From contig JAJYJI010000018.1 in assembly GCA_021789605.1 (NCBI GenBank), positions 1 through 37,834 of the forward strand: a DNA stretch of 37,834 nucleotides. Reading direction: 5' to 3'. The notes under the pieces are model-generated. The model made no database searches and had not been told where the DNA came from. It was given only the letters and a program-made list of their open reading frames with translations. This document shows positions 17,166-26,109 of the stretch, piece by piece; the stretch's first letter is position 1, and each line of letters begins with the position of its first letter. Origin of the DNA: a bacterium (lineage in GTDB: Bacteria; SZUA-79; Acidulodesulfobacterales; Acidulodesulfobacteraceae). The position numbers and the translations under genes are program-made.

Positions 17166-19097
17166 ATGGTTAGAAAAACCAAAAGCAAATCCATTAAAAT
17201 CAAAATCATTTCGAGAATAATCGCGCTTCTCGTAATACTTTTCGTCATAGTCGATATTATTTTCGCATACAGCTTCAGGCAGGAATCGATTAACGAAGCG
17301 AAAATACGCTCCCAAACTATCGCAAACATCGTCAGGGACAGCCTGACCTCCCTTATGGTAATGGGCGTTATGCAAAACAGGAAGATATTTATTTCGAGGC
17401 TTAAAAAAGACGCAAAACGGGTCGATGTCCAAAACATATCCATTATCAGGGGAAGTTTAGTCAATAAACAGTTCGGCAAAGGATTTAAAAGCGAAGAGCC
17501 GGCGAACGGCTACCAAGAATACGTATTGACCGCCGGCAAAAAAATAGAAAAGTTAAACGAGACCTTTAATACGGTGAAATACCGGGTAATCATTCCGTAT
17601 AAGGCTACAAGTTCAGGAGCCGTCGATTGCCTTATGTGCCATAAGGTTAAATCCGGAGCGGTTCTGGGCGCCATAAGCCTTCAGATGAACCTGACGTCGG
17701 TAAGGGATGCAACATTCAGGACTATCGTCTCGACGTCTATAATTTTTTTCGTATTCTTAATTGTTCTCGTGCTGATTTTTTTCAGATTCTTAAGCCCTTA
17801 TATTTCGCTGTTCCAAAAAATAGAATCCGGGCTGGAGAACCTAAAAGACGGCGATATGGATAAGGCCTTAGTGGACGAAAAAGGGGTTCCGGACGACGAG
17901 GCGGGCAAGGTGGCGGTAACCCTCAACGAAACGTCAAAAAGCCTTAAGGAAATTTTATCCGATATCGAATCGAAAGTTTCTACTTTAATAGGCTATACGG
18001 TTGTTAAAACCGACAATTACCTTAAAGATACCATAAAAATTATCAACGAACTTGTAAGGATTTATAATTTTAAACGGGTCATAGAAAAGGACAGGACTAA
18101 AAACGAAATAATTAAAAGAATAGAAGGCATCGTAAAAGATTATATGTGCTTCGAAAATTACACTATTTACGAGGTAGGCGACAATAATAAAATGGCCGTC
18201 GAGACTCTCGGTTCGAAAATAAAACTCGGCGCCGACGATATGTGGTGCAAAAAATCCATTACCGCCGACGGAGATTTATGCAGGGCAAAAAGAACCGGAA
18301 GCGACGTCGATTCTTTAAATTTTTCGTGTATCTGCCCAAGTTTTGCGTTTAGTTCGTTCGACGAAAGCGGCGCCGGCGGAGCATGTGCCAATCAGTTTAA
18401 TTATTATTGCATTCCTATATATATAGGCGGCAAAGTAGGAGCCATTTTACAGCTTATATTCGACGACGACGTCGCGGATTTCGTCCACTGGATGATACCT
18501 TACATTAAAAGTTATCTCGCTGAAGCTTCTCCCGTCATCGAATCCAGAAAACTGATGGAGCTCCTTAAGGAGCAGTCGATAGTCGACCAGCTTACCGGCA
18601 TGTATAACAGGAGATTTCTCGACGAATCGTCCGAGAATATAATCGCCGGAATAAACCGCCGCGGCACCAATCTTGGAGTATTGATGCTGGACATTGACCA
18701 TTTCAAGGAAGTGAACGATAAATACGGACACGACAACGGCGACGTGGTGCTGAAAAACGTTTCGAAAGAGATTAAAAAAAGCATCAGGAGTTCCGATATA
18801 GCCGTCAGATTCGGCGGCGAGGAATTTATAGCTCTCCTTATAGACATAAAAGAAGGCGAAGGCATCGTAATAGCCGAAAAAATAAGAAAAGCCGTGGAAT
18901 CTTCGCCTTTAGAAATCGCCGGAGGCGTCGTTCTCAGAAAGACCATAAGCATAGGGGTTTGCGAGTATCCGATAGATTCGGACAAATTCTGGCAGGCGGT
19001 TAAATTTGCGGACGTTGCGCTTTACGAGGCAAAAGAAAACGGCAGAAACAGGGTCGTAAGGTTTTCCAAAGATATGTGGAAGGAAGAAGGATATTAG
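17166..19097 (+). CDS. Diguanylate cyclase with periplasmic c-heme sensor motif
   Basis: This 643-residue membrane protein would make cyclic di-GMP. Two membrane segments (about 17-36 and 187-208) flank a periplasmic domain of about 150 residues that contains CLMCH (155-159), a covalent heme c site, so heme-based redox or gas sensing is likely. A HAMP-like linker follows (209-265). A GAF-like region (about 310-455) contains six cysteines (361, 372, 388, 390, 407, 415). The C-terminal GGDEF domain has GGEEF at 550-554 and the inhibitory RSSD site at 541-544, so it should be active and product-inhibited. The signal it reads is not shown by the sequence. Confidence 0.88.
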   Translation: MVRKTKSKSIKIKIISRIIALLVILFVIVDIIFAYSFRQESINEAKIRSQTIANIVRDSLTSLMVMGVMQNRKIFISRLKKDAKRVDVQNISIIRGSLVNKQFGKGFKSEEPANGYQEYVLTAGKKIEKLNETFNTVKYRVIIPYKATSSGAVDCLMCHKVKSGAVLGAISLQMNLTSVRDATFRTIVSTSIIFFVFLIVLVLIFFRFLSPYISLFQKIESGLENLKDGDMDKALVDEKGVPDDEAGKVAVTLNETSKSLKEILSDIESKVSTLIGYTVVKTDNYLKDTIKIINELVRIYNFKRVIEKDRTKNEIIKRIEGIVKDYMCFENYTIYEVGDNNKMAVETLGSKIKLGADDMWCKKSITADGDLCRAKRTGSDVDSLNFSCICPSFAFSSFDESGAGGACANQFNYYCIPIYIGGKVGAILQLIFDDDVADFVHWMIPYIKSYLAEASPVIESRKLMELLKEQSIVDQLTGMYNRRFLDESSENIIAGINRRGTNLGVLMLDIDHFKEVNDKYGHDNGDVVLKNVSKEIKKSIRSSDIAVRFGGEEFIALLIDIKEGEGIVIAEKIRKAVESSPLEIAGGVVLRKTISIGVCEYPIDSDKFWQAVKFADVALYEAKENGRNRVVRFSKDMWKEEGY

Positions 19098-19114
19098 AAA
19101 AAAAACGGATTTGC

Positions 19115-19138
19115 GGTATAATTTAATTAACGCTTAAA
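19115..19138 (+). repeat. 24-bp direct repeat, copy 1
   Basis: This copy is identical to 19183-19206 (period 68). It contains TATAAT followed by TTAATTAACG. It lies in the 229-base gap between the cyclase and the FMN-binding protein and may be a duplicated promoter or operator. Confidence 0.7.
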
Positions 19139-19182
19139 ATTAAATCAAAATAAGATTTTAACAAGTAAATTGATAGTTCTTA

Positions 19183-19206
19183 GGTATAATTTAATTAACG
19201 CTTAAA
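19183..19206 (+). repeat. 24-bp direct repeat, copy 2
   Basis: This is the second exact copy, about 120 bases before the FMN-binding protein start. The TTAATTAA core is itself palindromic, which would suit a dimeric regulator. No consensus -35 is correctly spaced from its TATAAT. Confidence 0.7.
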
Positions 19207-19326
19207 TTATTAAATTAAAATACATATTAAATCATATATAAATATATAAGCTATAAAAACCTTATGTATAGTATATAATATATGCGATAAAATAGAAATA
19301 CGCAAAGCAAGGGAGGATGATAAATT

Positions 19327-19698
19327 ATGCTTAACGAAAAAATCTTAAATATCCTGAAGCACGAAGGGCCGGCGACCTTTGCTACTTATGGAACCGACGG
19401 AATACATATGGCCGCTACGTGGAACAGTTATATCGAAGTCCTGTACAACGACGCTCTCCTGATTCCCGCCGGGCATTTAAATAAAACACAGAGAAACGTC
19501 GAGGCGGGAAGCGAGGTCCAGATGATACTGGCTTCAAAAGACGTTATGGGACTTCAGGGAAAAGGCGCGGGTTTTTTGCTTAAAGGCCATGCAAAATTCG
19601 AAGAAAGCGGCGTCAATTTCGATAAATTAAAATCGCGCTTTAGCTGGGCAAGGTCAGCCATGGTATTTAAAGTAAAAGAAGCGACCGAATTAGTTTGA
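19327..19698 (+). CDS. FMN-binding split-barrel protein, Desulfovibrio FMN-bp type
   Basis: This 123-residue flavoprotein of the pyridoxamine-phosphate-oxidase-like fold closely resembles the small FMN-binding protein of Desulfovibrio vulgaris in length and landmarks: TWNSYIEVL, an HLNKTQRNV segment, GKGAGFLLKG and WARSAMVFKV near the end. The Desulfovibrio protein is a one-domain electron carrier whose partners are uncertain. A strong GGGAGGATG site precedes the ATG. It is a single-gene unit with an unusual repeat-bearing leader. Confidence 0.88.
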   Translation: MLNEKILNILKHEGPATFATYGTDGIHMAATWNSYIEVLYNDALLIPAGHLNKTQRNVEAGSEVQMILASKDVMGLQGKGAGFLLKGHAKFEESGVNFDKLKSRFSWARSAMVFKVKEATELV

Positions 19699-19804
19699 CG
19701 CGGAACACCCCGCCCCTGATTTATAATATTATGTATGCGATTATATCGGCGGCGCGATTATAGGCGCAGGCATGAAGGCGGACGGCACATTATGTCAATA
19801 TCAA

Positions 19805-20635
19805 TCAATCCCCGCGATATTTTGCGGGGTCTTTAATTTTTGCCTCTTCAAAACCTTTTCTGCGCAAGATGCAGGAATCGCATACCCCGCATGCAAGACC
19901 TTCCGCCGGGTCGTAACAGCTGTGCGTCAGTTCAAGAGGCGCGCCTATTTCAAACGCTTTTATTATTATATCTTTTTTGGCCAATTTAAGAAGAGGCGCA
20001 TTTATTTTAAAATTTATTTCGCCTGTTACCGAGGCTTTGGTCGCCAAGTTTGCCGTTTTTTCGAAGGCTTTTAAATATTGCGGCCTGCAATCGGGATAGC
20101 CGCTGTAGTCTATATAGTTCGCGCCGATAAAGATATCGCCTGCGCCGTTGACTTCGGCAACGGCAAGGGCGTACGAAAGAAAAATGGTGTTTCTCGCGGG
20201 AACGTAAGTTACGGGGATGTCGTCCGGTTTTAAACCGCCTTTGTCCGTGTTTTTGCCGCCGTCCTCCGTCCCCCGCGTTTCCCCTGTTTTATTTTGCGGC
20301 TGTTTATCCGCGGTTCCGCCGGAATTAAACCCGTTAATCCTGCTCTTGGGAACGCCTATCGATAAATCGACCAAAGCGGAGCCTTTAATCTGAGCAAAGT
20401 CTAAATTTATTAAGATATGTTTTTTTAAATTGAAAAATTTAATTATTTCTTTTGCGCGCTCTATTTCCATTTTATGCCTTTGATTATAAAAAAACGTGAG
20501 CGGAATGACCTCGAATCCTTCGTCCAACGCAATTTTAAGCACAGTGGTAGAATCCAATCCGCCGCTGAAAAGAATAACGGCTTTCTTCTTTTTTATACCG
20601 TCCCTGTTTATATCCATATTATTAATATAACACAT
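19805..20635 (-). CDS. queC: 7-cyano-7-deazaguanine synthase
   Basis: This 276-residue enzyme converts 7-carboxy-7-deazaguanine to preQ0 with ATP and ammonia, for queuosine tRNA modification. The PP-loop SGGLDST is at 24-30. The zinc ligands are C240, C249, C252 and C255 (CGVCDSC). Residues 101-136 form a Gly/Asn/Lys/Thr-rich low-complexity insertion, absent from typical QueC (about 220-230 aa), just before the conserved PVTYVPARNT. A second ATG seven codons in (20617) is an alternative start; neither has a clear ribosome binding site. It converges with the FMN-binding gene and diverges from hemB. Confidence 0.93.
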   Translation of the reverse strand: MCYINNMDINRDGIKKKKAVILFSGGLDSTTVLKIALDEGFEVIPLTFFYNQRHKMEIERAKEIIKFFNLKKHILINLDFAQIKGSALVDLSIGVPKSRINGFNSGGTADKQPQNKTGETRGTEDGGKNTDKGGLKPDDIPVTYVPARNTIFLSYALAVAEVNGAGDIFIGANYIDYSGYPDCRPQYLKAFEKTANLATKASVTGEINFKINAPLLKLAKKDIIIKAFEIGAPLELTHSCYDPAEGLACGVCDSCILRRKGFEEAKIKDPAKYRGD

Positions 20636-20775
20636 TTTGTAAAAAACGTTAAAATTTTTCTATCGGCGGCTCATAGTTACACCGAATCTTTGCCATTTTT
20701 CTGATTTTATGTTATTATAATTAAAATTTTTTAACTTAATAAAACGTTTATAAATAAACAAGCGAGGCGAATAAA

Positions 20776-21765
20776 ATGAATTCAGGCTATCCTTTAATTA
20801 GGCCGCGAAGGCTGCGCTCGTCTTTAAAGATATCTAATCTCGTAAGAGAGACCGCGCTCGACCCTTCAAAATTTATTATGCCCTATTTCGTTACCCACGG
20901 AAAAGCGGTAAAAGAACCCATAGAAAGCATGCCTGACCAGTTCAGGTATTCTATAGACGAACTTCTGAAAGAGCTTAAAAACGTTATTGGCCTTAACATA
21001 GGCGGAATCCTTCTTTTCGGCGTTCCAGAGCATAAAGACGAACTCGGCTCGGAAAGTTATTCCAATAACGGAATAATACAATCTGCCCTTAGAACAATTA
21101 AGGACGAATATCCCGATATTCTGGCCATCACGGACGTGTGCCTGTGCGATTATACTTCGCACGGGCACTGTGGAATAGTCGATGAAAACGGCTATGTGAA
21201 AAACGACGAAACTTTGGAATATCTTGCAAAAATCAGCGTATCTTACGCAAAAGCGGGCGCGGACATAATAGCCCCTTCCGATATGATGGACGGCAGGGTT
21301 AAAAGAATAAGGGAGGCTTTAGACGACGAAGGACTCGTAAATATTCCCATTATGGCCTACTCCTCAAAATACGCTTCGTCTTTTTACGAACCGTTCAGGG
21401 ATGCGGCGGATTGTTCTCCAAAGTTCGGAAATAGAAAATCTTATCAAATGGACCCTTCAAATTCCGACGAGGCAATTTTGGAAACGGCGTTAGATTTAGA
21501 CGAAGGCGCCGACATTATAATGGTTAAGCCGGCTTTAAGCTACCTGGATATAATATACAGGTTAAAGCTAACGTTTAAAAGGCCTCTTGCCGCCTATAAC
21601 GTATCCGGAGAATATTCTATGATAAAAGCCGCGGCTAAGCTTGGATATTTAAAAGAAGAAACGGCCGTTCTGGAGATGCTGGCTTCCGTTAAAAGAGCCG
21701 GCGCCGACATTATAATAAGCTATTATTCCCTTTACGCCGCCGGACTTTTAGGGGCGCGATTTTGA
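20776..21765 (+). CDS. hemB: Porphobilinogen synthase
   Basis: This 329-residue enzyme condenses two 5-aminolevulinate molecules, the step that feeds all tetrapyrroles. The zinc-type metal motif DVCLCDYTSHGHCG is intact, and the two Schiff-base lysines lie in YSSKYAS and IMVKPAL. GCGAGG precedes the ATG. It is upstream in the same pathway as the ahbAB product 14 kb away, which together support siroheme-branch heme or heme d1 synthesis. Confidence 0.95.
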   Translation: MNSGYPLIRPRRLRSSLKISNLVRETALDPSKFIMPYFVTHGKAVKEPIESMPDQFRYSIDELLKELKNVIGLNIGGILLFGVPEHKDELGSESYSNNGIIQSALRTIKDEYPDILAITDVCLCDYTSHGHCGIVDENGYVKNDETLEYLAKISVSYAKAGADIIAPSDMMDGRVKRIREALDDEGLVNIPIMAYSSKYASSFYEPFRDAADCSPKFGNRKSYQMDPSNSDEAILETALDLDEGADIIMVKPALSYLDIIYRLKLTFKRPLAAYNVSGEYSMIKAAAKLGYLKEETAVLEMLASVKRAGADIIISYYSLYAAGLLGARF

Positions 21766-21879
21766 AAATTTATTTGAATTGACCCCGCCGGTCCGCAGTT
21801 TTACGTTTTACTTTTAGGCTGTAATGATATTTTAATTTATGAATCCGTCTAAAACCTTTTAATTTAAAGAGGCAGGGCT

Positions 21880-23298
21880 ATGCTTAAAAATTATCCTTTA
21901 TTTATAAACGGTCAATGGTTGGAAAAAAAAGAAACGTATGAAATAATAAACCCTTTTAACGGCGAAGTCGCCGCGCTTTTAAGCAAACCGGACAAGTCCG
22001 ACGTCGAGGCGGCGGTCGTTTCAGCCGAAAAAGGCTTTCATAGAATGAAAAATCTGCATACCTACGAAAGATTCGACATTCTTGAAAAAACCGGCGATAT
22101 TTTAAAGCGCGATTCTAAAGATATAGCGCATTATATTTCCTTGGAAGCAGGCAAAGCCTATAAATATTCGTTAATAGAAACCCAGAGGGTGGTCAATATA
22201 TTTAAATACGCCGCGGAGGAAGCTAAAAGGATACACGGCGAAACAGTTCCCATGGATATAGCCAAGGGGTTTGAAAACAGGACGTCTTTCTATTTAAGGG
22301 TTCCGGTCGGCGTCATTGCGGCGATTACCCCCTTTAATTTTCCGGTCAATCTTCCCGCCCACAAAATAGCTCCCGCTATCGCGGCCGGAAACAGCGTCGT
22401 CTTCAAGCCGTCGATAAACGGTTCTATTACCGCATATTTTCTGGTGCGGGCGCTGCTCGAGGCGGGTTTGCCGGAAAACGCCGTCAATCTGCTTTACGGC
22501 GATAAAGACACGGGAGAAGCAATCGTCGCCAGCGAAAAAATCCGCATGATAAGTTTTACCGGAAGTCCAAAAGTCGGCAGGGAAATAATGTCCAAAGGCG
22601 GGCTTAAAAAATACGCGATGGAGCTCGGAAGCAATTCCGCTCTCGTCGTCGATAAATCCGCCAATATTTTGGAAGCCTCAAGAAAAGCAGTAATAGGGGC
22701 TTTTTATAATTCCGGACAGGTCTGCATTTCCCTGCAAAGGATTTACGCGCATAAGGATATAGAAAAAGAGTTTTTAGAGTATTTCATAAAAGAAACTAAA
22801 AAATTAAAAATAGGCGACCCGCTCGACGAATCGACCGATATCGGCCCCATAATCAGTTCCGAATCAAAACAAAGGATTATCGGCTGGGTCAAAGAGGCGG
22901 TTAAGGAAGGCGCAAAAATAGAGCTGGGCGGAGACTTTAACGGAAACCTGATGAACCCGACTATATTTTCGGGCGTTGCCGATAAAATGAAAATTTCCTG
23001 CCTCGAAGTTTTCGCTCCCGTAGTTTCAATCGTTCCTTTTAATGATTTAACGGAAGCCGTTCGCATGGTAAACGATTCTATTTACGGTCTTCAGGCGGGC
23101 ATATATACCGACAGCCTTAAAAACGCCCTGTATTTCGTTAAGCATATAGACGCCGGCGGCGTTCTGATAAACGACATTCCTACCGCAAGGGCGGACCACC
23201 AGCCTTACGGCGGAGTAAAAGAATCCGGCATAGGAAGGGAAGGCGTAAAATACGCCATCGAAGAAATGACCGAGCTTAAATTCGTCAGTTTTTCCTGA
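21880..23298 (+). CDS. NAD(P)-dependent aldehyde dehydrogenase
   Basis: This 472-residue protein is of the ALDH superfamily. The active-site C282 is in GQVCISLQRI, the general base E248 is in MELGSN, and the oxyanion Asn is in ITPFNFP (150-156). SFTGSPKVG is the cofactor-binding turn. The ELGSN and GQVCIS(L/V)QRI wording resembles the lactaldehyde/non-phosphorylating branch seen in methanogen MJ1411-type enzymes more than succinate-semialdehyde dehydrogenases. The substrate is not certain. No pathway partner is adjacent: hemB lies upstream and a pseudogene downstream. Confidence 0.87.
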   Translation: MLKNYPLFINGQWLEKKETYEIINPFNGEVAALLSKPDKSDVEAAVVSAEKGFHRMKNLHTYERFDILEKTGDILKRDSKDIAHYISLEAGKAYKYSLIETQRVVNIFKYAAEEAKRIHGETVPMDIAKGFENRTSFYLRVPVGVIAAITPFNFPVNLPAHKIAPAIAAGNSVVFKPSINGSITAYFLVRALLEAGLPENAVNLLYGDKDTGEAIVASEKIRMISFTGSPKVGREIMSKGGLKKYAMELGSNSALVVDKSANILEASRKAVIGAFYNSGQVCISLQRIYAHKDIEKEFLEYFIKETKKLKIGDPLDESTDIGPIISSESKQRIIGWVKEAVKEGAKIELGGDFNGNLMNPTIFSGVADKMKISCLEVFAPVVSIVPFNDLTEAVRMVNDSIYGLQAGIYTDSLKNALYFVKHIDAGGVLINDIPTARADHQPYGGVKESGIGREGVKYAIEEMTELKFVSFS

Positions 23299-23340
23299 TG
23301 CGCCGATGCGCAAGAGATAAGGTATATTTATTCATTTATT

Positions 23341-23800
23341 CTAATATAAAAATCCCATGAGCCACAGCGGGATTCTTTTACCTAATCCTGTTGCTATTTC
23401 GTCTGCAAGAATGTAACTATCGGGAATTCCTGAAATCTGTTTTTCTTTTTTGTTTTTACCGCCCACTTCAAACGTCCATCTCCCCTTAATCAAAAAATCG
23501 CCGTTCTTAGGAATAGCTTTTCAGCTCGTTAGGGGAAAAGCGGTTATCGGCGTATGCATTTATAATCTGATTGGCAAAAAATGTTTCCCCCATCGTTCCT
23601 TTATTGGGAGTTAAAGACAAAGCGCCTATCAGATTAGTGTTTTTAAGGTATAATTTATCTGGTTTCGAAAGATTATCATAACCCTTAGCGCCGTATATAT
23701 AGCGCCTGTAAGAAGGCAAGCGAAAGAGCCTTTCTTGTTGAATCGAAAAAAAAGTGTTTAAATCGATATTCTTGCTAATATAATTCCACTATTATATAAT
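23341..23800 (-). pseudogene. DUF4143-type ATPase C-terminal remnant, frameshifted
   Basis: Two minus-strand frames together give the C-terminal half of the AAA-like ATPase family with a DUF4143 domain. The first piece (about 23792-23507) contains KPDKLYLKNTNL and GETFFANQ. The second (about 23527-23341) contains KNGDFLI, FEVGGKNKKEKQI and the family-ending IPLWLMGFLY. Removing one A from the run at 23518-23521 joins them smoothly as ELKAIPKNGDF, so a single inserted base causes the break. The N-terminal ATPase with its Walker motifs is missing, and a stop closes the frame upstream. It is therefore a dead fragment, a common fate of this mobile, toxin-like family. Confidence 0.75.
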
Positions 23801-24037
23801 TAATTGCATATAATTTTTATTTATAAAATATGATAAATAAATTTTACACTTATTAAAGATATTTGTAAAGCTTATTAACAGCTTATTTTACATTTGTTAT
23901 TTTATCGGAGATTATATCCATATTTACGGTCCTATTTTCGGATGCGATTGCAGGTCTTAAAAAAAACTTGACGTGGGGGCTATTATAAAATTTATAATCT
24001 ATTATGTGTTTAAATCCATTATTTTCTAAAAGAAAAT
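23801..24037. other. Intergenic AT-rich stretch, no gene seen
   Basis: Together with the non-functional remnant this makes about 740 bases without an intact gene. It is strongly A/T-rich up to 23930. No start with a ribosome binding site, RNA gene or repeat is visible. The last 70 bases carry a promoter-like pair and the start region of the following GGDEF gene. Confidence 0.5.
23968..23998 (+). promoter_or_regulatory. Candidate promoter of the PAS-GAF-GGDEF gene
   Basis: TTGACG (23968-23973) and TATAAT (23993-23998) are separated by 19 bases, two more than ideal. Transcription would begin near 24005, just at or after the ATG at 24004. This would favour the start codons at 24044 or 24098 for the downstream protein. 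Confidence 0.4.
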
Positions 24038-26107
24038 TTGACTATGAAGGCATATGCAAGCCGTCTCTTTCCTTTAATTCGGGGGGGGGGGGGCTATTTG
24101 AATATTTTAAAGTCAAAGCAATTTTTAATCGGACTAACGACGGGAATAATATTTTTAATATTTTCGGCATTAATAGTCTATTTTACCGGTGATTTCAATT
24201 ATGATATAAGAAGGTTTAATATAATATTTTTTTTCGGCGCATTCATAATCATTTCTTCGATATTTTTATCGTCTTATCTGATTGCCAAGAGAGATTTAAA
24301 ATTATCGGAGCAAAAAAGGCTTTTTGATGCAGTAATGGAATATACCACCGATACCATTGTAGTAAAAAATCCTTCGGGAGTATATATAGCAGCCAGCAAA
24401 AGCGCGGAGAAATTTCATTTTGGCCCCGAACTCGCTTCTATTATAAGCAAAACGGATGAGGAAATAAAACTATTATCCTTTCAAAGGGGGGATTTCTTTA
24501 AAACGGTTAAAGATGCCGACGAATTAATATGGAAAACAAAATCCCTCCATAATTTTTTACTCAGCCTTCACGATAAGGACGAAATCTTGCATACGTTTGA
24601 TGTTACAAAGATACCTATTTTTGACGAAAAAGGCGGAAGATTGTTGTCTATAGCCGTAGGCCACGATATAACGGATAGAATGGAGAGCGAAAAGCAGTTT
24701 AAATCCATGTTTTACGATAATTCTCTCCCGATGTTTGCTTTTGACTTTAAAACCCTTGTTTTGCAGGATGTAAACGAATCCGCAATAAAATACGGCGGAT
24801 ATGCCGGAAACGAGGTCGTAGGAAAGACTCTGGACGAAATCAACCCGTTTATTACAAAGGATGTAATTTTTAAATTTTTGGATAAATTTAAGGAAGGAAA
24901 AGATAAAACTTTCAGAGGGCTTAAATTTCCTTTAAAAAATGGAGAAATAAGGGATATCGAGGTCAGCCTTACGTTAATTTATAAAAAGGATGCGCCGGTA
25001 GCTGTTGCAACGATTTTGGATGTTACTGAAAGGCTCGCAAGCGAATCTAAAATAAAGTCGCTTAAACAGCTATATGAATCATTAATCAAGGAAGTTTCTT
25101 TAATATTAAACCCCGAAAACGAGAATGCCGTTTTTCACAGGACGCTTGTCGCCCTGCAAAAAAGCGGCATTATCAACGCCGTATGGATAGGCAGGCTTGA
25201 ATCGGACGGGAATATCAAATATATATCCGCCAGAGGCAGAGGAACGCAGGAACTAATGAAGATAAAATTGAACGCGGACTGCGATAAAAAGTTTTTGACG
25301 CTTGCGGAAAGGGCAGTATGCTTTAACCGTATAGTTTACAATAACGACCATATTTCCGACCCGCTTCTTGAGCCGCTTCTTGATTTTCTGATAAAAAACG
25401 AGTGGCTCTCCGCCTGCGCCGCCCCCATCCACAGGGCCGGCAAGGTGTGGGGCGTTATTACTTTGATTTCCGGCAAAAAGAATATCTTTGGCAGGGAGAT
25501 ACTGGAATTCGTTTCTAAAATATCCGCCCTTTTATCCCACAGCCTTAATGAAATCGATATCAAAAAGGAACTTGAGAAGGAAAAAAGAAAATCGGAATAT
25601 CTTGCCCACCACGACGCGCTTACAGGGCTTCCGAACAGGCTTCTTCTTACTCAGCTGTTGGAAGAGGCGCTAAAGAGGGCAGATAGAGGTAAAACTTATG
25701 TAGGCGTAGGGATGATCGACTTCGACGACTTTAAACAAATTAACGATACCTTCGGACATGACGAGGGAGACAATCTTTTAAAAGAATTTGCAAAAAGAGC
25801 GAAGGCTATTTTAAGGCAGACCGACCACTTAGTCAGGCTTGGCGGGGATGAATTTGTTATGATTATGGAGGATTTAAAAAATAAGGACGACTTATATATA
25901 CTTATTCCGAGAATAGAAAAGGCATTCGCAAAACCCATTGTTATAAACGGGCGCGATATTTATTTAAAAATAAGTTTAGGCATTACCCTTTACCCGCTCG
26001 ATAAACAGCCGCCGTATCTATTGCTGGTTCACGCCGACAACGCAATGTACAGCATAAAAGCGAAAAAAGGCGAGAGGAAAACGTTCTGGGAGTCGTACAA
26101 GGAATAA
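24038..26107 (+). CDS. Membrane PAS-PAS-GAF-GGDEF diguanylate cyclase
   Basis: This protein is up to 689 residues long, with two membrane helices (about 30-50 and 62-83), PAS domains at about 93-215 and 224-340, a GAF-like region at about 350-510 and a GGDEF domain at about 525-685. GGDEF is at 602-606, with the inhibitory RQTD five residues before it, so it should make cyclic di-GMP. No EAL domain follows. The start is uncertain: TTG 24038, ATG 24044, or TTG 24098 just after the G13 tract, which itself could act as a Shine-Dalgarno. Residues before the first helix are not conserved-looking, and the tract lies among them. Confidence 0.85.
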   Translation: MTMKAYASRLFPLIRGGGGYLNILKSKQFLIGLTTGIIFLIFSALIVYFTGDFNYDIRRFNIIFFFGAFIIISSIFLSSYLIAKRDLKLSEQKRLFDAVMEYTTDTIVVKNPSGVYIAASKSAEKFHFGPELASIISKTDEEIKLLSFQRGDFFKTVKDADELIWKTKSLHNFLLSLHDKDEILHTFDVTKIPIFDEKGGRLLSIAVGHDITDRMESEKQFKSMFYDNSLPMFAFDFKTLVLQDVNESAIKYGGYAGNEVVGKTLDEINPFITKDVIFKFLDKFKEGKDKTFRGLKFPLKNGEIRDIEVSLTLIYKKDAPVAVATILDVTERLASESKIKSLKQLYESLIKEVSLILNPENENAVFHRTLVALQKSGIINAVWIGRLESDGNIKYISARGRGTQELMKIKLNADCDKKFLTLAERAVCFNRIVYNNDHISDPLLEPLLDFLIKNEWLSACAAPIHRAGKVWGVITLISGKKNIFGREILEFVSKISALLSHSLNEIDIKKELEKEKRKSEYLAHHDALTGLPNRLLLTQLLEEALKRADRGKTYVGVGMIDFDDFKQINDTFGHDEGDNLLKEFAKRAKAILRQTDHLVRLGGDEFVMIMEDLKNKDDLYILIPRIEKAFAKPIVINGRDIYLKISLGITLYPLDKQPPYLLLVHADNAMYSIKAKKGERKTFWESYKE
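24081..24093 (+). repeat. G13 homopolymer at the start of the GGDEF gene
   Basis: Thirteen consecutive G bases follow AATTC. With 13, the ATG at 24044 is in frame with the protein. With 12, the ATG at 24004 would be in frame instead. With 14, neither would be. Such tracts are slippage-prone and are classic phase-variation switches, but assembly error in a homopolymer is also possible. Confidence 0.9.
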
Positions 26108-26109
26108 AT

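Noticed and set aside
19810-19829. Perfect CCCCGC/GCGGGG hairpin near the queC 3' end
   Set aside because: It lies inside the last queC codons and no T-run follows on the minus strand, so it is not called as a terminator.
24004-24192. 62-codon plus-strand ORF MCLNPLF... reading through the G-tract
   Set aside because: It overlaps the GGDEF gene in another frame and ends within it. It matters only as the alternative N-terminus if the tract is 12 long.
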